Shown here: positions 14,054 to 22,628 of the stretch, one piece after another | How the letters are laid out: each line of letters begins with the position of its first letter | Position numbering within the stretch: the stretch's first letter is position 1 | Source of the DNA: Bryobacterales bacterium KBS 96 | GTDB lineage: Bacteria; Acidobacteriota; Terriglobia; Bryobacterales; Bryobacteraceae | NCBI GenBank assembly: GCA_000381625.1 | Contig: KB906767.1 | Coordinates: forward strand, 5,075,357 to 5,139,356 | DNA: 64,000 nt | Direction: 5' to 3' | Translations under genes and position numbers: made by a program | Notes under the pieces: model-generated | What the model was told of the DNA's origin: nothing | What the model saw: the letters and a program-made list of their open reading frames with translations, nothing else | Databases searched by the model: none

Positions 14054-15025
14054 CTAAGGCTTCCCCACCGCGGGAATCGTCAATGCACAGCATTTCTCGC
14101 TGGATTGCACGCTGGCCTGTTGCTGCTTCTCCTGCTGGCGATGCTGCAATTCAATTTGTATTAATAGGTTCATCTGATCGGCCGATAGAGCGCCGGCGAC
14201 CGTGCGGCCGTTCACGAATAGCGTGGGCGTCTGGACGATGCCAAGCAGTCGCCCCTCCTCGATCGTTTTATCGACCTGAGGCGCGGTGGCGTTGCTATCC
14301 ATGCACGCAGTGAGTTTCTGAGAATCGATCGGCTGGCCCTTGGCGAATTCGAGAACTTTATCACGCACGTTTGTTGGATTGATCTCCGGTTGGTGCGCAT
14401 AAATCCAATCGTGATAGGCCCAGAATGCGCCGCCGTTCTGTTCCGCAACGCATGAGCCGGCGACGGCCGCCGGCCTGGCCCACGGGTGGATGCTCGACAG
14501 CGGAAAATTCTTGAATATCACCCGAACATCGTTGGCGTGTTCTTTCTCAATATCCTGCCTCAGCACTTTGGCTTCTTCGCGACAGTAGGGACATTCAAAA
14601 TCGCTGAAAATATAAATCTGGACGGTCGCATTCTCTGGTCCGAAGCTAGGCGCGCCTTCCAGCTTCAGCGCATGCAGATTCGCGATAAAGGGTGACTTAT
14701 CCAGATCGAATACCGGGCCGGTCACAATCTGCCGCCCATCCTGCGTGATGTAATACGTGCGGATCGCCTCGTTTTTGTTGGCCGTCAAGCGCACTCGAAG
14801 TTCGTAGAAGCCCGGGAACGGACTAGGCTTCGGGTCGTCGATGGCGACCTGTACCTGCGGCGTGAAGCCTTCCGCGTAGCGTAGGTATTTCGTTACGGCG
14901 GCCTTATCGATCTTCGGGGCGGCGCTCGGAGCGCTTCCGCTGTGCTGATGTTGCGCCCCGGCGGCGCCGCACAGTGACGCCAACCCTATCGACCATAGAG
15001 CAAGCGAAAACAGGACAGAACGCAT
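14054..15025 (-). CDS. DsbA-family thiol-disulfide oxidoreductase, exported
   Basis: A 323-aa periplasmic protein with a signal peptide (MRSVLFSLALWSIGLASLCG, cut near AGAQ) and a His-rich linker. A ~90-residue N-terminal extension precedes a thioredoxin fold of the DsbA/BdbD type with active site CPYC at 145-148 (FSDFECPYCREEAKVL) and the cis-Pro loop TPTLFVNG near residue 280. Such proteins introduce or isomerise disulfides in exported proteins. The N-terminal extension (VTKYLRYAEGFTPQVQV) is typical of the acidobacterial form of the family. No DsbB-like partner is adjacent. Confidence 0.88.
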   Translation of the reverse strand: MRSVLFSLALWSIGLASLCGAAGAQHQHSGSAPSAAPKIDKAAVTKYLRYAEGFTPQVQVAIDDPKPSPFPGFYELRVRLTANKNEAIRTYYITQDGRQIVTGPVFDLDKSPFIANLHALKLEGAPSFGPENATVQIYIFSDFECPYCREEAKVLRQDIEKEHANDVRVIFKNFPLSSIHPWARPAAVAGSCVAEQNGGAFWAYHDWIYAHQPEINPTNVRDKVLEFAKGQPIDSQKLTACMDSNATAPQVDKTIEEGRLLGIVQTPTLFVNGRTVAGALSADQMNLLIQIELQHRQQEKQQQASVQSSEKCCALTIPAVGKP

Positions 15026-15073
15026 ATTTCATCTCAGTGTACGAAAACCCAGCCGGCGCCGGGGCTGAGGAGA

Positions 15074-15676
15074 TTAGCGCATCAGTACGAACTCGTTCAC
15101 CTGAGCTCCCGTATGAACATGCAATTTTCCGTTCACCGGATGTACCCACAAGCCCGTTCCATCCGTTGGGGCGGGGATGTCCGCCGCTCCGTCAACCGTG
15201 ATGAAGCGATCGTTTTCCATGCCGGGCAGAAGTTTGCCGATATGAAGGTGAGTATGGCACTGGGTTCTACGCTGGTCGCCGTTATAGGCGATGGCCCAAT
15301 CCTCGCCCCATAATTCACGCGCTTTCGCGATTGCCGCCGCCCAGAGGATATGGCGGATTTCGGGGGGCAGCGCGGCGAGCGCGTGTCCGCCGGGTTCGTG
15401 CATCCGCGGAAGAGCGAGCAGGCGGTTCGGTTTTGTCGGATTCTTATCTTTCAGAAAGAAAACATCGACGTAGGCCGGCTGCTTTTCCGCCTCGATGCAC
15501 AAGCTGCACTCGCGATGCTCTTCCATGGCCGCGATGTTCGAGATGTCGCAGTGGCACGCTCGGATGTCGGCTAAAACCGGCCGGGAGTTCCAGATGCGGC
15601 CGGCGCCGAATCCGATGAAAAGAATCGCAAGAACCAGTAAACACAACCGTGTGCCGGGCTTCAGCATGGCCGTCAT
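15074..15676 (-). CDS. Membrane-anchored HIT-like hydrolase (CDP-diacylglycerol pyrophosphatase-like)
   Basis: A 200-aa protein with an N-terminal membrane anchor or signal (LCLLVLAILFIGFGAG) and a HIT-type catalytic triad QCHTHLHIGKL near residues 139-149 (His-x-His-x-His). The overall plan, with an exported domain containing ECSLCIEAEK early, resembles CDP-diacylglycerol pyrophosphatases or related nucleotide-diphosphate hydrolases; the substrate is inferred only. The start is uncertain: ATG at 15676 or 15667. The first lies 8 bp from the divergent glycosyltransferase start, leaving no room for separate promoters between the genes. Confidence 0.75.
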   Translation of the reverse strand: MTAMLKPGTRLCLLVLAILFIGFGAGRIWNSRPVLADIRACHCDISNIAAMEEHRECSLCIEAEKQPAYVDVFFLKDKNPTKPNRLLALPRMHEPGGHALAALPPEIRHILWAAAIAKARELWGEDWAIAYNGDQRRTQCHTHLHIGKLLPGMENDRFITVDGAADIPAPTDGTGLWVHPVNGKLHVHTGAQVNEFVLMR

Positions 15677-15684
15677 TATACTGG

Positions 15685-17148
15685 GTGTTGACTCGACCCC
15701 AACGCATCTTCGTCATCGGTGTATTTATTGCCGCGGTCGCCAGTCTGTATCTCTACAATTTGAGCGGCACGGGCGTTCTTGACCCCGACGAACCGCGCTA
15801 TGCCGCCGTCGGCCGCGCGATGGCGCAGAGTGGCGACTGGGTGACCCCGCATTTGTGGGGCTCGCCATGGTTCGAGAAACCGGCTCTTGTTTACTGGCTC
15901 GCCGGCTTGGGCACACTATCAGGGCTCGGTCCGGATATGGCCGGACGCCTGCCTATGGCGCTACTGAGCCTCGCATTTCTGGCCGCATGGTTTCTCCTGC
16001 TACGCGCTGAATTCGGGCAACGCACGGCGGCAATCGCCACATTATTACTCGCAACGTCCGCGGCATGGCTCGTCTATAGCAGCCTGTGCCTTACGGACCT
16101 TCCACTCGCCGCGTTCTTTTCGCTCGCTGTCGCGTTTGCCCTGCCATTGCTTCGCGGGCACGATTCTCGTGCGCGCTGGCTGGCGCTGGGGGCTGCGTTA
16201 GGTTTGGCCACGCTGTCGAAAGGCCTGGTTCCAATCGTTCTGGCGATCCCCTTCCTCTGGTTTTTGCGTCGGCAATGGCGGCGCTGGTTGCTTGCCGCCA
16301 TCGCTTTTTTTGTGGTGGCTGGTCCCTGGTATGCGCTCGTCATCGCTCGCAACGGTTATCCATTTATCGAAGACTTTTTTTTGAAGCAGCATTTCGCGCG
16401 CTTTTACTCGCAGACGCTGCAGCATGTACAGCCTGTATATTTCTATATTCCGATTTTGCTGGGCGAGTTGTTTCCGTGGACTCCTCTGCTCCTGCTTATT
16501 CGCCCTCGTCCGATTGGCAAGGATGAGCGTCTGCGGTTTCTCACGGTCGTGTTTGTCTTCGGCTTTATATTCTTCAGCGCATCGCTGAACAAGCTGCCCG
16601 GCTACTTGCTGCCGCTGCTGCCGTGTCTTTTTGTGGTTATTGCTACCGAGATCACGGAGCGTAGTTTGCCGAACCTATCGCGCCGTTGGCTGATTGCATC
16701 GAGCATCCTGATTGCGTTGATTCCATTTGTAGGCCAACTGATTCCGGTGTTGCTGGTTGGGAAGGTCACTTCCGCCAGTCAAGTGTTCCTGGCGATGCTG
16801 CCCATCACGCTTGGAATGCTTGTATTGTTTGCGACGCCGCTGGTAGTGGCCGCGTTCGCTCATAAGAGCATCGCCGGTGGCTTGCTGGTGCTGTCTTTCG
16901 CGGTGGCGGGCATCTATGTCAAATCGACTATTTACCCGGTGCTCGACGAGCAGGCGTCGGCGCGCGGCCTTTGGCGTCAGATTCAGGGCGAATCGGATCG
17001 GGTCTGCGATGCGGGACTGAAGCGCACTTGGGAAAACGGCCTCGCATTTTATCGTGGATCGCCGATCCCGCTCTGCGCGCAGCACCCTATGCCGGTACGC
17101 CTTGTTCCCGGTGTCGCGGGCCGGCCGGTCGTCTTGCCGCCGCGCTGA
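15685..17148 (+). CDS. Glycosyltransferase family 39-like membrane protein (ArnT/PMT type)
   Basis: An integral membrane protein of about 487 aa with some 12 hydrophobic segments. The first periplasmic loop carries the family motif DPDEPRYA (the DE pair is catalytic in ArnT and PMT enzymes), followed by GDWVTPHLWGSPWFEKPALVYW, typical of polyprenyl-phosphate-sugar-dependent transferases that modify lipid A or glycoproteins. No ATG start fits: GTG at 15685 or TTG at 15688 are the likely starts. The C-terminal ~60 residues are soluble. The donor and acceptor cannot be assigned. Confidence 0.85.
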   Translation: MLTRPQRIFVIGVFIAAVASLYLYNLSGTGVLDPDEPRYAAVGRAMAQSGDWVTPHLWGSPWFEKPALVYWLAGLGTLSGLGPDMAGRLPMALLSLAFLAAWFLLLRAEFGQRTAAIATLLLATSAAWLVYSSLCLTDLPLAAFFSLAVAFALPLLRGHDSRARWLALGAALGLATLSKGLVPIVLAIPFLWFLRRQWRRWLLAAIAFFVVAGPWYALVIARNGYPFIEDFFLKQHFARFYSQTLQHVQPVYFYIPILLGELFPWTPLLLLIRPRPIGKDERLRFLTVVFVFGFIFFSASLNKLPGYLLPLLPCLFVVIATEITERSLPNLSRRWLIASSILIALIPFVGQLIPVLLVGKVTSASQVFLAMLPITLGMLVLFATPLVVAAFAHKSIAGGLLVLSFAVAGIYVKSTIYPVLDEQASARGLWRQIQGESDRVCDAGLKRTWENGLAFYRGSPIPLCAQHPMPVRLVPGVAGRPVVLPPR

Positions 17149-17491
17149 TTTATAGTTCCGGCAATGCAGGCCCATGCGCCGATGATCCACCCAAATTGAT
17201 GTCGGCCGGCGCGGAACCGCGCGGTCAGGAGAGAGGACTGCCGCTGCGCTTTCCGCGTCATGTCTTTTGACCGCGACGATCAGGTTTTGCGATGTGGGCC
17301 GTCGCATCGAAACAAAGGAACGGTTACAACACAATGAACAAGCTGCTACAATTTCGTATTCGTAACCGGGCTTACAGGCGGAAGCCGATCGGATTTCTCG
17401 CTCCGGCCACTCCAGGGCGCTGGAATCGCGGCGTTTTCCCGCGGCTGCCTTACACCTGGAACCTTGCCCGGATTGGAAAGGAAACCGCCGC
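17149..17491 (+). other. Intergenic region, no gene supported
   Basis: About 340 bp between the glycosyltransferase and the PAP2 gene. Open frames run through it on both strands, but none has a convincing start with a ribosome site or a recognisable product. I see no tRNA, terminator or repeat. It presumably carries the PAP2 promoter. Confidence 0.5.
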
Positions 17492-18196
17492 TTGTTGCAA
17501 AGGCTCGATTGGAATATCACGGAATTTTTCAATCAATTCGCTGGGAAGCACCAAATCGTAGATCGAAGCATCCACTTTCTGGCGGACTACAGCCTCACCA
17601 GCAGCATGCTGTTATTGGCGGTGATCTGCTATCTCTGGTTCCGGGAGAAAGCCGACTCGCGGCCCATACGGGCGCGAATGATAGCGGAGATAATCGGAGC
17701 CGCCTTGGCCGGACCGATTAGCCGCGGGTTGCAACTCATCCTGAGGTTTCATCCGAGACCGCTCCATGACCCTTCAATGGCTTTCCAGGTTCCTTACAGT
17801 GTCGATCCCGAAATATTGAACCACTGGAGTTCTTTCCCGAGCGACCACGCCGCCGTTTATTTCGGATTAGCCACCGTCATTTGGCTGCACTCCCGCTGGT
17901 TGGGAGCCGCGGCCTGGGTCTGGGCCGCCTTGCTCTGCGTTTTGAGAGTCTACTTGGGCTACCATTGGACCTCCGACATTCTGGGCGGCGCGGCCATTGG
18001 AATCCTCTGCGTCCTCGCATTTCGCACGATTGTCCCTCGGGTGCTCCTTTCGCAAGCGCTGACGTGGGAAGAGCGGTGGCCCGGGATCTTTTATGCTTTT
18101 GCTTTCCTGGCTTGTTATCAAGTCGGCACGCTTTTTGAGGACCTCAGGCATTTGGGCGCTTCGCTTTTGCAAGCGGCCCGGATTATTGGTTTTTAG
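17492..18196 (+). CDS. PAP2-superfamily membrane phosphatase
   Basis: A 234-aa membrane protein with about five hydrophobic helices and the three phosphatase signature blocks: a degenerate block 1 ending in RFHPRP (residues ~84-90), block 2 with SSFPSDHA, and block 3 with RVYLGYHWTSDILGG, which holds the catalytic His pair and Asp. Members hydrolyse phosphatidate, undecaprenyl diphosphate or related lipid phosphates at the membrane. The start is taken as TTG at 17492 after GGAAAGGAAA; TTG at 17495 is equally possible. The C-terminal half adds two helices beyond the core. Confidence 0.85.
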   Translation: MLQRLDWNITEFFNQFAGKHQIVDRSIHFLADYSLTSSMLLLAVICYLWFREKADSRPIRARMIAEIIGAALAGPISRGLQLILRFHPRPLHDPSMAFQVPYSVDPEILNHWSSFPSDHAAVYFGLATVIWLHSRWLGAAAWVWAALLCVLRVYLGYHWTSDILGGAAIGILCVLAFRTIVPRVLLSQALTWEERWPGIFYAFAFLACYQVGTLFEDLRHLGASLLQAARIIGF

Positions 18197-18311
18197 GCCT
18201 TATTTCGTTACTTTTGCCCGCTTGCTCGCCACAAAGACAGAAGACGAATTATCGCGCGCCCCCAGGAAGGCGGAAGTCACATCCAGGCGCGGTTCCGCAT
18301 CTAAATGGGCA

Positions 18312-18578
18312 GTGATATCTATTCGCTCGTTCGTCAGCCTTATAGCCGTATGCCTGACGTTAGGCCTCTGGGCATGCACTACATCAAGTGAATCGGCCAG
18401 CCAGCGTGAAAAAGATGCTAACTCCGCCGCGGGGAAAGTCGGAAAGGCCGCGCATTCCGTAGCGAAGGAAACAGGCAAGGTTGCGGCTGCCGCCGGCCGA
18501 AGACTCGGGAAAGCCGCTCATCAAGCGCATGAAGGCTGGAAGCAGGCGGAGCGCGAAGACGACGCAAAAAGGAAGTAG
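18312..18578 (+). CDS. Small putative lipoprotein with Ala/Lys-rich tail
   Basis: An 88-aa protein from a GTG at 18312. The N-terminus MISIRSFVSLIAVCLTLGLW followed by Cys is a lipoprotein signal. The mature part is short, charged and repetitive (GKVGKAAHSVAKETGKVAAAAGRRLGKAAHQ), resembling small entericidin-like or YtxH-like stress proteins in composition only. The ribosome site is weak, and the start could be slightly upstream. No function assigned. Confidence 0.55.
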   Translation: MISIRSFVSLIAVCLTLGLWACTTSSESASQREKDANSAAGKVGKAAHSVAKETGKVAAAAGRRLGKAAHQAHEGWKQAEREDDAKRK

Positions 18579-18813
18579 TATCCCCTTCCAGGTAAGGCTG
18601 GTTCTAGGCCAGACCCGGCGTTTTAAGGCCGATATCCTTTCTTGAGAATGTGTCCTTTGCGATCGCACTAGTACTCTTTCTCATTCGGTGATCGTTAACC
18701 AGCCAGTTCTTCCGGCAAATTCGCCGACACGCTGGATCTTTTTTCGTGAATGGACGAGGAGTAGAGATAGAAGCGAGCAGTTCAAATTCGCCGGTAGGAA
18801 GGTGCAACCGAAA

Positions 18814-19347
18814 ATGATGGCGCGAATCCAACAGGTTGTGCGAGATTGCGTGGAAACTAACGTTCGAGTGGAAGAATTGGATGGCTCACAAAGTGCAACT
18901 AGCTCACGGGTGAGCCAGTCCTTGCTTCGCTATTACCTGCACGATGGAACCGATGCTTTCCGATTTGAATTGATCGGAAAGCTCTCCGCTATGGATTTAG
19001 CGGAATTAGATGGATGTTGGAGAACCGCCAAGTCCAGCGTTGCCGGGCGTAAGCTGCGTCTGGATCTTCGCCAAACCGTAGATGTCGACGATTCGGGTCG
19101 TCAATGGCTAACCGAAATGTTAGCGGAAGGAACCGAGTACGTTGTGAGCAGCGGCTTTTCGGAAAGCCTGGCGCGGGAACTGTGCCTGCCCTCGATTGTC
19201 TTTTTGCCAAGCTCTCCTCAGAAAAATCTGAGCTGGCTCAGACGGTGGCTCGGTGGCTCACCGGCTGGGCCGGCTCAGAGACCTGAATTCAATCCCAGGA
19301 ACAGTCCGCTTCCACTGACAAGGTGCGACGAGGTGAACGGCTCGTGA
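18814..19347 (+). CDS. STAS-like domain protein
   Basis: A 177-aa soluble protein. Residues ~45-115 look like a STAS (anti-sigma-factor antagonist) fold: FELIGKLSAMDLAELDGCW, then LRLDLRQTVDVDDSGRQWLTEML, where an Asp-Ser-Gly sits at the position of the phosphorylatable Ser of SpoIIAA-type proteins. It may therefore be controlled by a Ser kinase, though no kinase or anti-sigma factor is adjacent. ATG at 18814 is preceded by AGGAAGG and preferred over the upstream 18688 start. It converges on the Crp/Fnr gene with 2 bp between stops. Confidence 0.7.
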   Translation: MMARIQQVVRDCVETNVRVEELDGSQSATSSRVSQSLLRYYLHDGTDAFRFELIGKLSAMDLAELDGCWRTAKSSVAGRKLRLDLRQTVDVDDSGRQWLTEMLAEGTEYVVSSGFSESLARELCLPSIVFLPSSPQKNLSWLRRWLGGSPAGPAQRPEFNPRNSPLPLTRCDEVNGS

Positions 19348-19349
19348 TC

Positions 19350-20021
19350 TCACGACGCTAAAGTCTGAGGGATTGGAAATGCGGCGGCATCGCGCAGGCG
19401 AGCGGGTGAAGGAATCGTGATTTTCCCACGGGAAAGCGTTAGCAACGCGTTTCGCTCCATTTGATTCAGCATCAAGGAAGTGGTTTCACGCGTAGCGCCG
19501 ATCAGATTTGCCACGTCGCGCTGTGTCAGCGGCAACGAAAATGAGCCATCGCTCTCCCGCTCACCATGCCCGGCGAGGTCGGCGAGACATAACAGGATTC
19601 TCCGCTCAACGTCGTGAGCTGCAATCAACTCCAGCCTGTGTTCCAACGCTTGCGTCCGGCGCACCATCGTTTCCATTAGAAACATGGCAAGGTTGGGGTT
19701 GCGAGAGCCGGATTCGAGAACCTGGCTGCTTGGGATTCGATAGATGGTCAGCGGTGTCAGCGCTTCGGCTTGAGTCACAAACGACTGGTGAGGGATTAGC
19801 GCCTCTTCTCCCAGAAGTTCTCCGCTACCGCATAAATTCAGCGTGACGCATTGATCGCCCGATCCAGGCCGATCGAGCTTCACCAATCCGCGGTCGATAT
19901 AATAAATGGCGTCAGCCGACTGACCATATATGTACAGTTCTGCCTTCCGCCTCAGCATGAGTCTAGTTGTGCCAGGCAAAGGCAATAAATAAGCCTGAAC
20001 GGCTGTTGAAAGATCGTGCAA
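19350..20021 (-). CDS. Crp/Fnr-family transcriptional regulator
   Basis: A 223-aa two-domain regulator: an N-terminal cyclic-nucleotide-binding-type beta roll (ELYIYGQSADAIYYIDRGLVKL, then SGELLGEEALI) and a C-terminal winged helix with the recognition-helix segment QRDVANLIGATRETTSLMLNQMER. No cysteine cluster of the FNR type is visible, so oxygen sensing by an Fe-S cluster is unlikely. The N-terminus is slightly short of the usual. Targets are unknown. Confidence 0.92.
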   Translation of the reverse strand: MHDLSTAVQAYLLPLPGTTRLMLRRKAELYIYGQSADAIYYIDRGLVKLDRPGSGDQCVTLNLCGSGELLGEEALIPHQSFVTQAEALTPLTIYRIPSSQVLESGSRNPNLAMFLMETMVRRTQALEHRLELIAAHDVERRILLCLADLAGHGERESDGSFSLPLTQRDVANLIGATRETTSLMLNQMERNALLTLSRGKITIPSPARLRDAAAFPIPQTLAS

Positions 20022-20554
20022 GTGCGCCCCCCGATGAATGAGCTTGGGCGCCGCCGCGGAAATCTGGGGAAATCTCTTCCGAATTGACCAAAACAGTGCG
20101 AGCTGAAAGACCTTACAACCCGCGTGACCGATTCATTCCCGTGTTTTCCCGCGCCAGCCACCGCTCCTGATTTATTTCGCTAAACAGCCGGCTGACCCCG
20201 GCATGCACCTCACAGAGGCCCGTCAGCGCCCAAGTGATGAATGCAGAACCCACGATTACTAAAAGATACACCAAATCAGCTCCCGCGTTTCCGGCCTCTA
20301 ATTCGTATCGGACAAACCAAACACTCGCTGTAGATCCAAATACTGTCCGATCACCGGCCTTTATCGAAACCTGAATGCCCGGCAACTGAACGGAAGCTGT
20401 TGTATTAGTTTTAACTGATGGTAACTCTACTCACGCGAAATTGCGCTCTGTGCTTCAGTGTTTTCCGTACCATTACCTTTGAGCATGCCCAAGGCCGTTC
20501 TTGCTGTGCCATCAGTTATGCTGAGAGCGACATTTTCTGCGGAACTCGATCTTG
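20022..20554. other. Intergenic region with no convincing gene
   Basis: About 530 bp between the divergently transcribed Crp/Fnr and mannose-6-phosphate isomerase genes. A 90-codon minus-strand frame (20113-20385, TTG start) encodes one plausible membrane helix (LVYLLVIVGSAFITWAL) but has no ribosome site or known relative, so I do not call it a gene. The AT-rich stretch at 20400-20470 is the likely place for the manA promoter. Confidence 0.45.
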
Positions 20555-21505
20555 ATGAAGGCTTCCAATTGGCGCTCCCCGTTTCGGATTCTGCCTACGT
20601 TCAAAGAGCGCGTGTGGGGCACGACCGAACTGAGCCCATGGTTCTCACAGCCGCAGTTGCAAGCCACTGGTGAAGCGTGGTTTACCGCTGCGGATAACCC
20701 CGTTTGCGATGGGCCGTCGCTTGGCGAACTGCTGAGGCGGCATTCGGACATCCTGGGAACGGGCGCCTCCCCGGATTTTCCCAGCTTGTGCCCGCTGCTC
20801 GTGAAGCTGCTGTTCACAACAGGCAAATTGTCGATCCAGGTCCACCCGCCAGACGACTACGCGCGCGAGCATCACCACAGCCTTGGCAAAACGGAAGCCT
20901 GGTATGTGCTTAAAGCTGAACCCGGAGCACAGATCGCGCTGGGCTTCAAAGAGCGGATTTCTCCGGAACGCTTGCGGACTGCTGCCGCCAGCGGTGAGAT
21001 TGAATCTCTCTTGAACTGGCGCGCGGTTCAAGCGGGCGATTTTATTTTCGTGCCCGCCGGCACGGTCCATGCGATCGGCGCCGGTCTGACGATCTGCGAG
21101 ATACAGCAGAGCTCGGATATCACGTATCGTCTTTATGATTACGGCCGGCCCAGGGAACTGCACCTTGAGGATGGCTGCCGCGTTGCCAATCTAGAGCCTT
21201 ACAGCGCATACACCGAGATACGGCAGATCGGTCCGGGAAGGCGCATTCTTATCGAGTCCACATATTTCTGCATCGAGCACCTGCGTCAGAAAGAACAGCG
21301 AATCCGTATATCTGGAAGCTTGCCGCATTACATGTTGCTCGTCTGCATCCACGGGCAGGGCGCCATTGGAGAGCGGATATTCGGGGAGGGTCAGGTATGG
21401 CTCGTGCCCGCCTGTTCAGTGCCACTCGCGATCGAGAGCGGTGATGCCGAATGGCTGCTCGCCTATCCAGGCCGAGAATCGCTCCCCGCTATCAGCGTCG
21501 GATGA
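20555..21505 (+). CDS. manA: Class I mannose-6-phosphate isomerase
   Basis: A 316-aa cupin-fold enzyme that interconverts fructose-6-phosphate and mannose-6-phosphate, supplying GDP-mannose synthesis. Metal-site motifs are visible: SIQVHPPD (Gln and His), GKTEAWYVL (Glu), and the second-cupin His in VPAGTVHAIGAG, with IQQSSDITYRLYDYGR typical of the short bacterial ManA form. ATG at 20555 follows a TTG at 20552; neither has a strong ribosome site. The ~316-aa length matches the Bacillus-type enzymes. Confidence 0.92.
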   Translation: MKASNWRSPFRILPTFKERVWGTTELSPWFSQPQLQATGEAWFTAADNPVCDGPSLGELLRRHSDILGTGASPDFPSLCPLLVKLLFTTGKLSIQVHPPDDYAREHHHSLGKTEAWYVLKAEPGAQIALGFKERISPERLRTAAASGEIESLLNWRAVQAGDFIFVPAGTVHAIGAGLTICEIQQSSDITYRLYDYGRPRELHLEDGCRVANLEPYSAYTEIRQIGPGRRILIESTYFCIEHLRQKEQRIRISGSLPHYMLLVCIHGQGAIGERIFGEGQVWLVPACSVPLAIESGDAEWLLAYPGRESLPAISVG

Positions 21506-21537
21506 GAAGGACCTTGGTGAAAATGAGTCCGATTTCT

Positions 21538-22479
21538 TCAGCGCGCCGCATGAACCTGATGCTTGGCTATGTCGGGCTCTGCCGGTGAGGGGTGAATCGG
21601 GGCAGGACGCTTTGCCGTTTCGCGCAGCCATTCTGTGAATGCTTTCTGCGCCGAACCCGCCACATGCCCCCGCGCCCGTACGTAACCGATCCGGCGAATG
21701 GCTTCGCGCTCGAGCGGCAGGAAGTCGCAGCCGCTCTCTTCGGTAGTGGCCATTTGCGGCACAAGACTGATGCCGAAGCCCGATGAAACAAGCGAGAAAA
21801 TACTCGAAAACTGATCCGTTTCAAATACGGAAATGAACTGCGTTTGTCCCCGGCTGCATACCGTGAGAGCATTATCCCGGAAACAATGCCCTTCTTTCAG
21901 GAGCAGCATCCGTTCGCGGCTCAACTCGGCCAGCTTCACGCGTGGCATCCGTGCGAAGCGGTGGCCTTTGGCAACCGCTACGACAATGTTTTCCCGCAGT
22001 AACTCGGAGCAGACGATGTCGGGATTTTTAATTGGCAGGCCGGCAATGGCTATGTCGAGATCGCCCGCCTGCAATTGTTCGACGAGTTTGGGCGTAATGT
22101 CCTCGAAGAGCCGGAATTCGACGTCGGGATAACGTTTGGCGAAGCCGCCAATCCTCGGCGCCAGGAAATACGGAGTGATGGTGGGAATACAGCCGATATT
22201 CAGCCGGCCGCGTACGCCAGAACGCACGGAATCCAGGGCCGGGCGAACGGCATTCACTTTCCGCAGGATCTCTTGGGCCTGCGGCAGCAGCGCGCGCCCA
22301 AACTCCGTAAGCTGCACGCGACGCCCGAGACGGTCGAATAATTTCGCGTCGAGATCCTGCTCCAGTCTCACGATCTGTTGTGAAAGGGACGGTTGCGATA
22401 TCCCTTCTTCTGTTGCGGCTCGCGTAAAACTTCCAGCCCGAGCGATAGCGCAGAAATACCGGAGTTGGTGGATTTCCAT
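21538..22479 (-). CDS. oxyR: LysR-family peroxide sensor OxyR
   Basis: A 313-aa LysR regulator with an N-terminal helix-turn-helix (FTRAATEEGISQPSLSQQIVRLE) and a periplasmic-binding-like effector domain. The redox pair is conserved: GHCFRDNALTVC puts cysteines at residues 199 and 208, the same numbers as in E. coli OxyR, where peroxide joins them by a disulfide. It is divergent from katA, with a matching operator between the genes (22525-22561), so it very probably activates katA and may repress itself. The C-terminal tail is about 10 residues longer than in E. coli. Confidence 0.94.
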   Translation of the reverse strand: MEIHQLRYFCAIARAGSFTRAATEEGISQPSLSQQIVRLEQDLDAKLFDRLGRRVQLTEFGRALLPQAQEILRKVNAVRPALDSVRSGVRGRLNIGCIPTITPYFLAPRIGGFAKRYPDVEFRLFEDITPKLVEQLQAGDLDIAIAGLPIKNPDIVCSELLRENIVVAVAKGHRFARMPRVKLAELSRERMLLLKEGHCFRDNALTVCSRGQTQFISVFETDQFSSIFSLVSSGFGISLVPQMATTEESGCDFLPLEREAIRRIGYVRARGHVAGSAQKAFTEWLRETAKRPAPIHPSPAEPDIAKHQVHAAR

Positions 22480-22524
22480 AGGTCCGCTTTATTAGCGTCT
22501 CACGAATCGATAAAGCGCTCGCCG

Positions 22525-22561
22525 ATAGGCTGAGGCTATGCGAGGAATAGTAGGCGACGTC
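22525..22561 (+). promoter_or_regulatory. OxyR operator in the oxyR-katA intergenic region
   Basis: ATAG at 22525, CTAT at 22536 and ATAG at 22547 are perfect and each separated by exactly 7 bases, as in the published ATAG-N7-CTAT-N7-ATAG-N7-CTAT consensus. The fourth element (22558-22561, CGTC) keeps only the first base. The site ends next to the inferred katA -35 position. Confidence 0.85.
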
Positions 22562-22590
22562 TGGCTTCCCAACCTGACCCGGCATACGAT
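22562..22590 (+). promoter_or_regulatory. Inferred katA promoter
   Basis: TACGAT at 22585-22590 is a fair -10; 17 bases upstream, TGGCTT (22562-22567) is a poor -35. A weak -35 touching the OxyR operator is what an activator-dependent class promoter looks like. Transcription would begin near 22597, about 32 nt before the katA ATG. Confidence 0.5.
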
Positions 22591-22628
22591 GCTGTTGAGA
22601 CAGCATTTTTCAAGTTACAGGAGTATAC

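Noticed and set aside
20113-20385. 90-codon minus-strand frame with one hydrophobic helix
   Set aside because: TTG start, no ribosome site, no relative known to me; the helix alone is not enough.
22589-22610. Small hairpin plus T-run ahead of katA, resembling an attenuator
   Set aside because: The stem has only 6 bp and its 5' arm overlaps the inferred -10, so it would not be fully transcribed.
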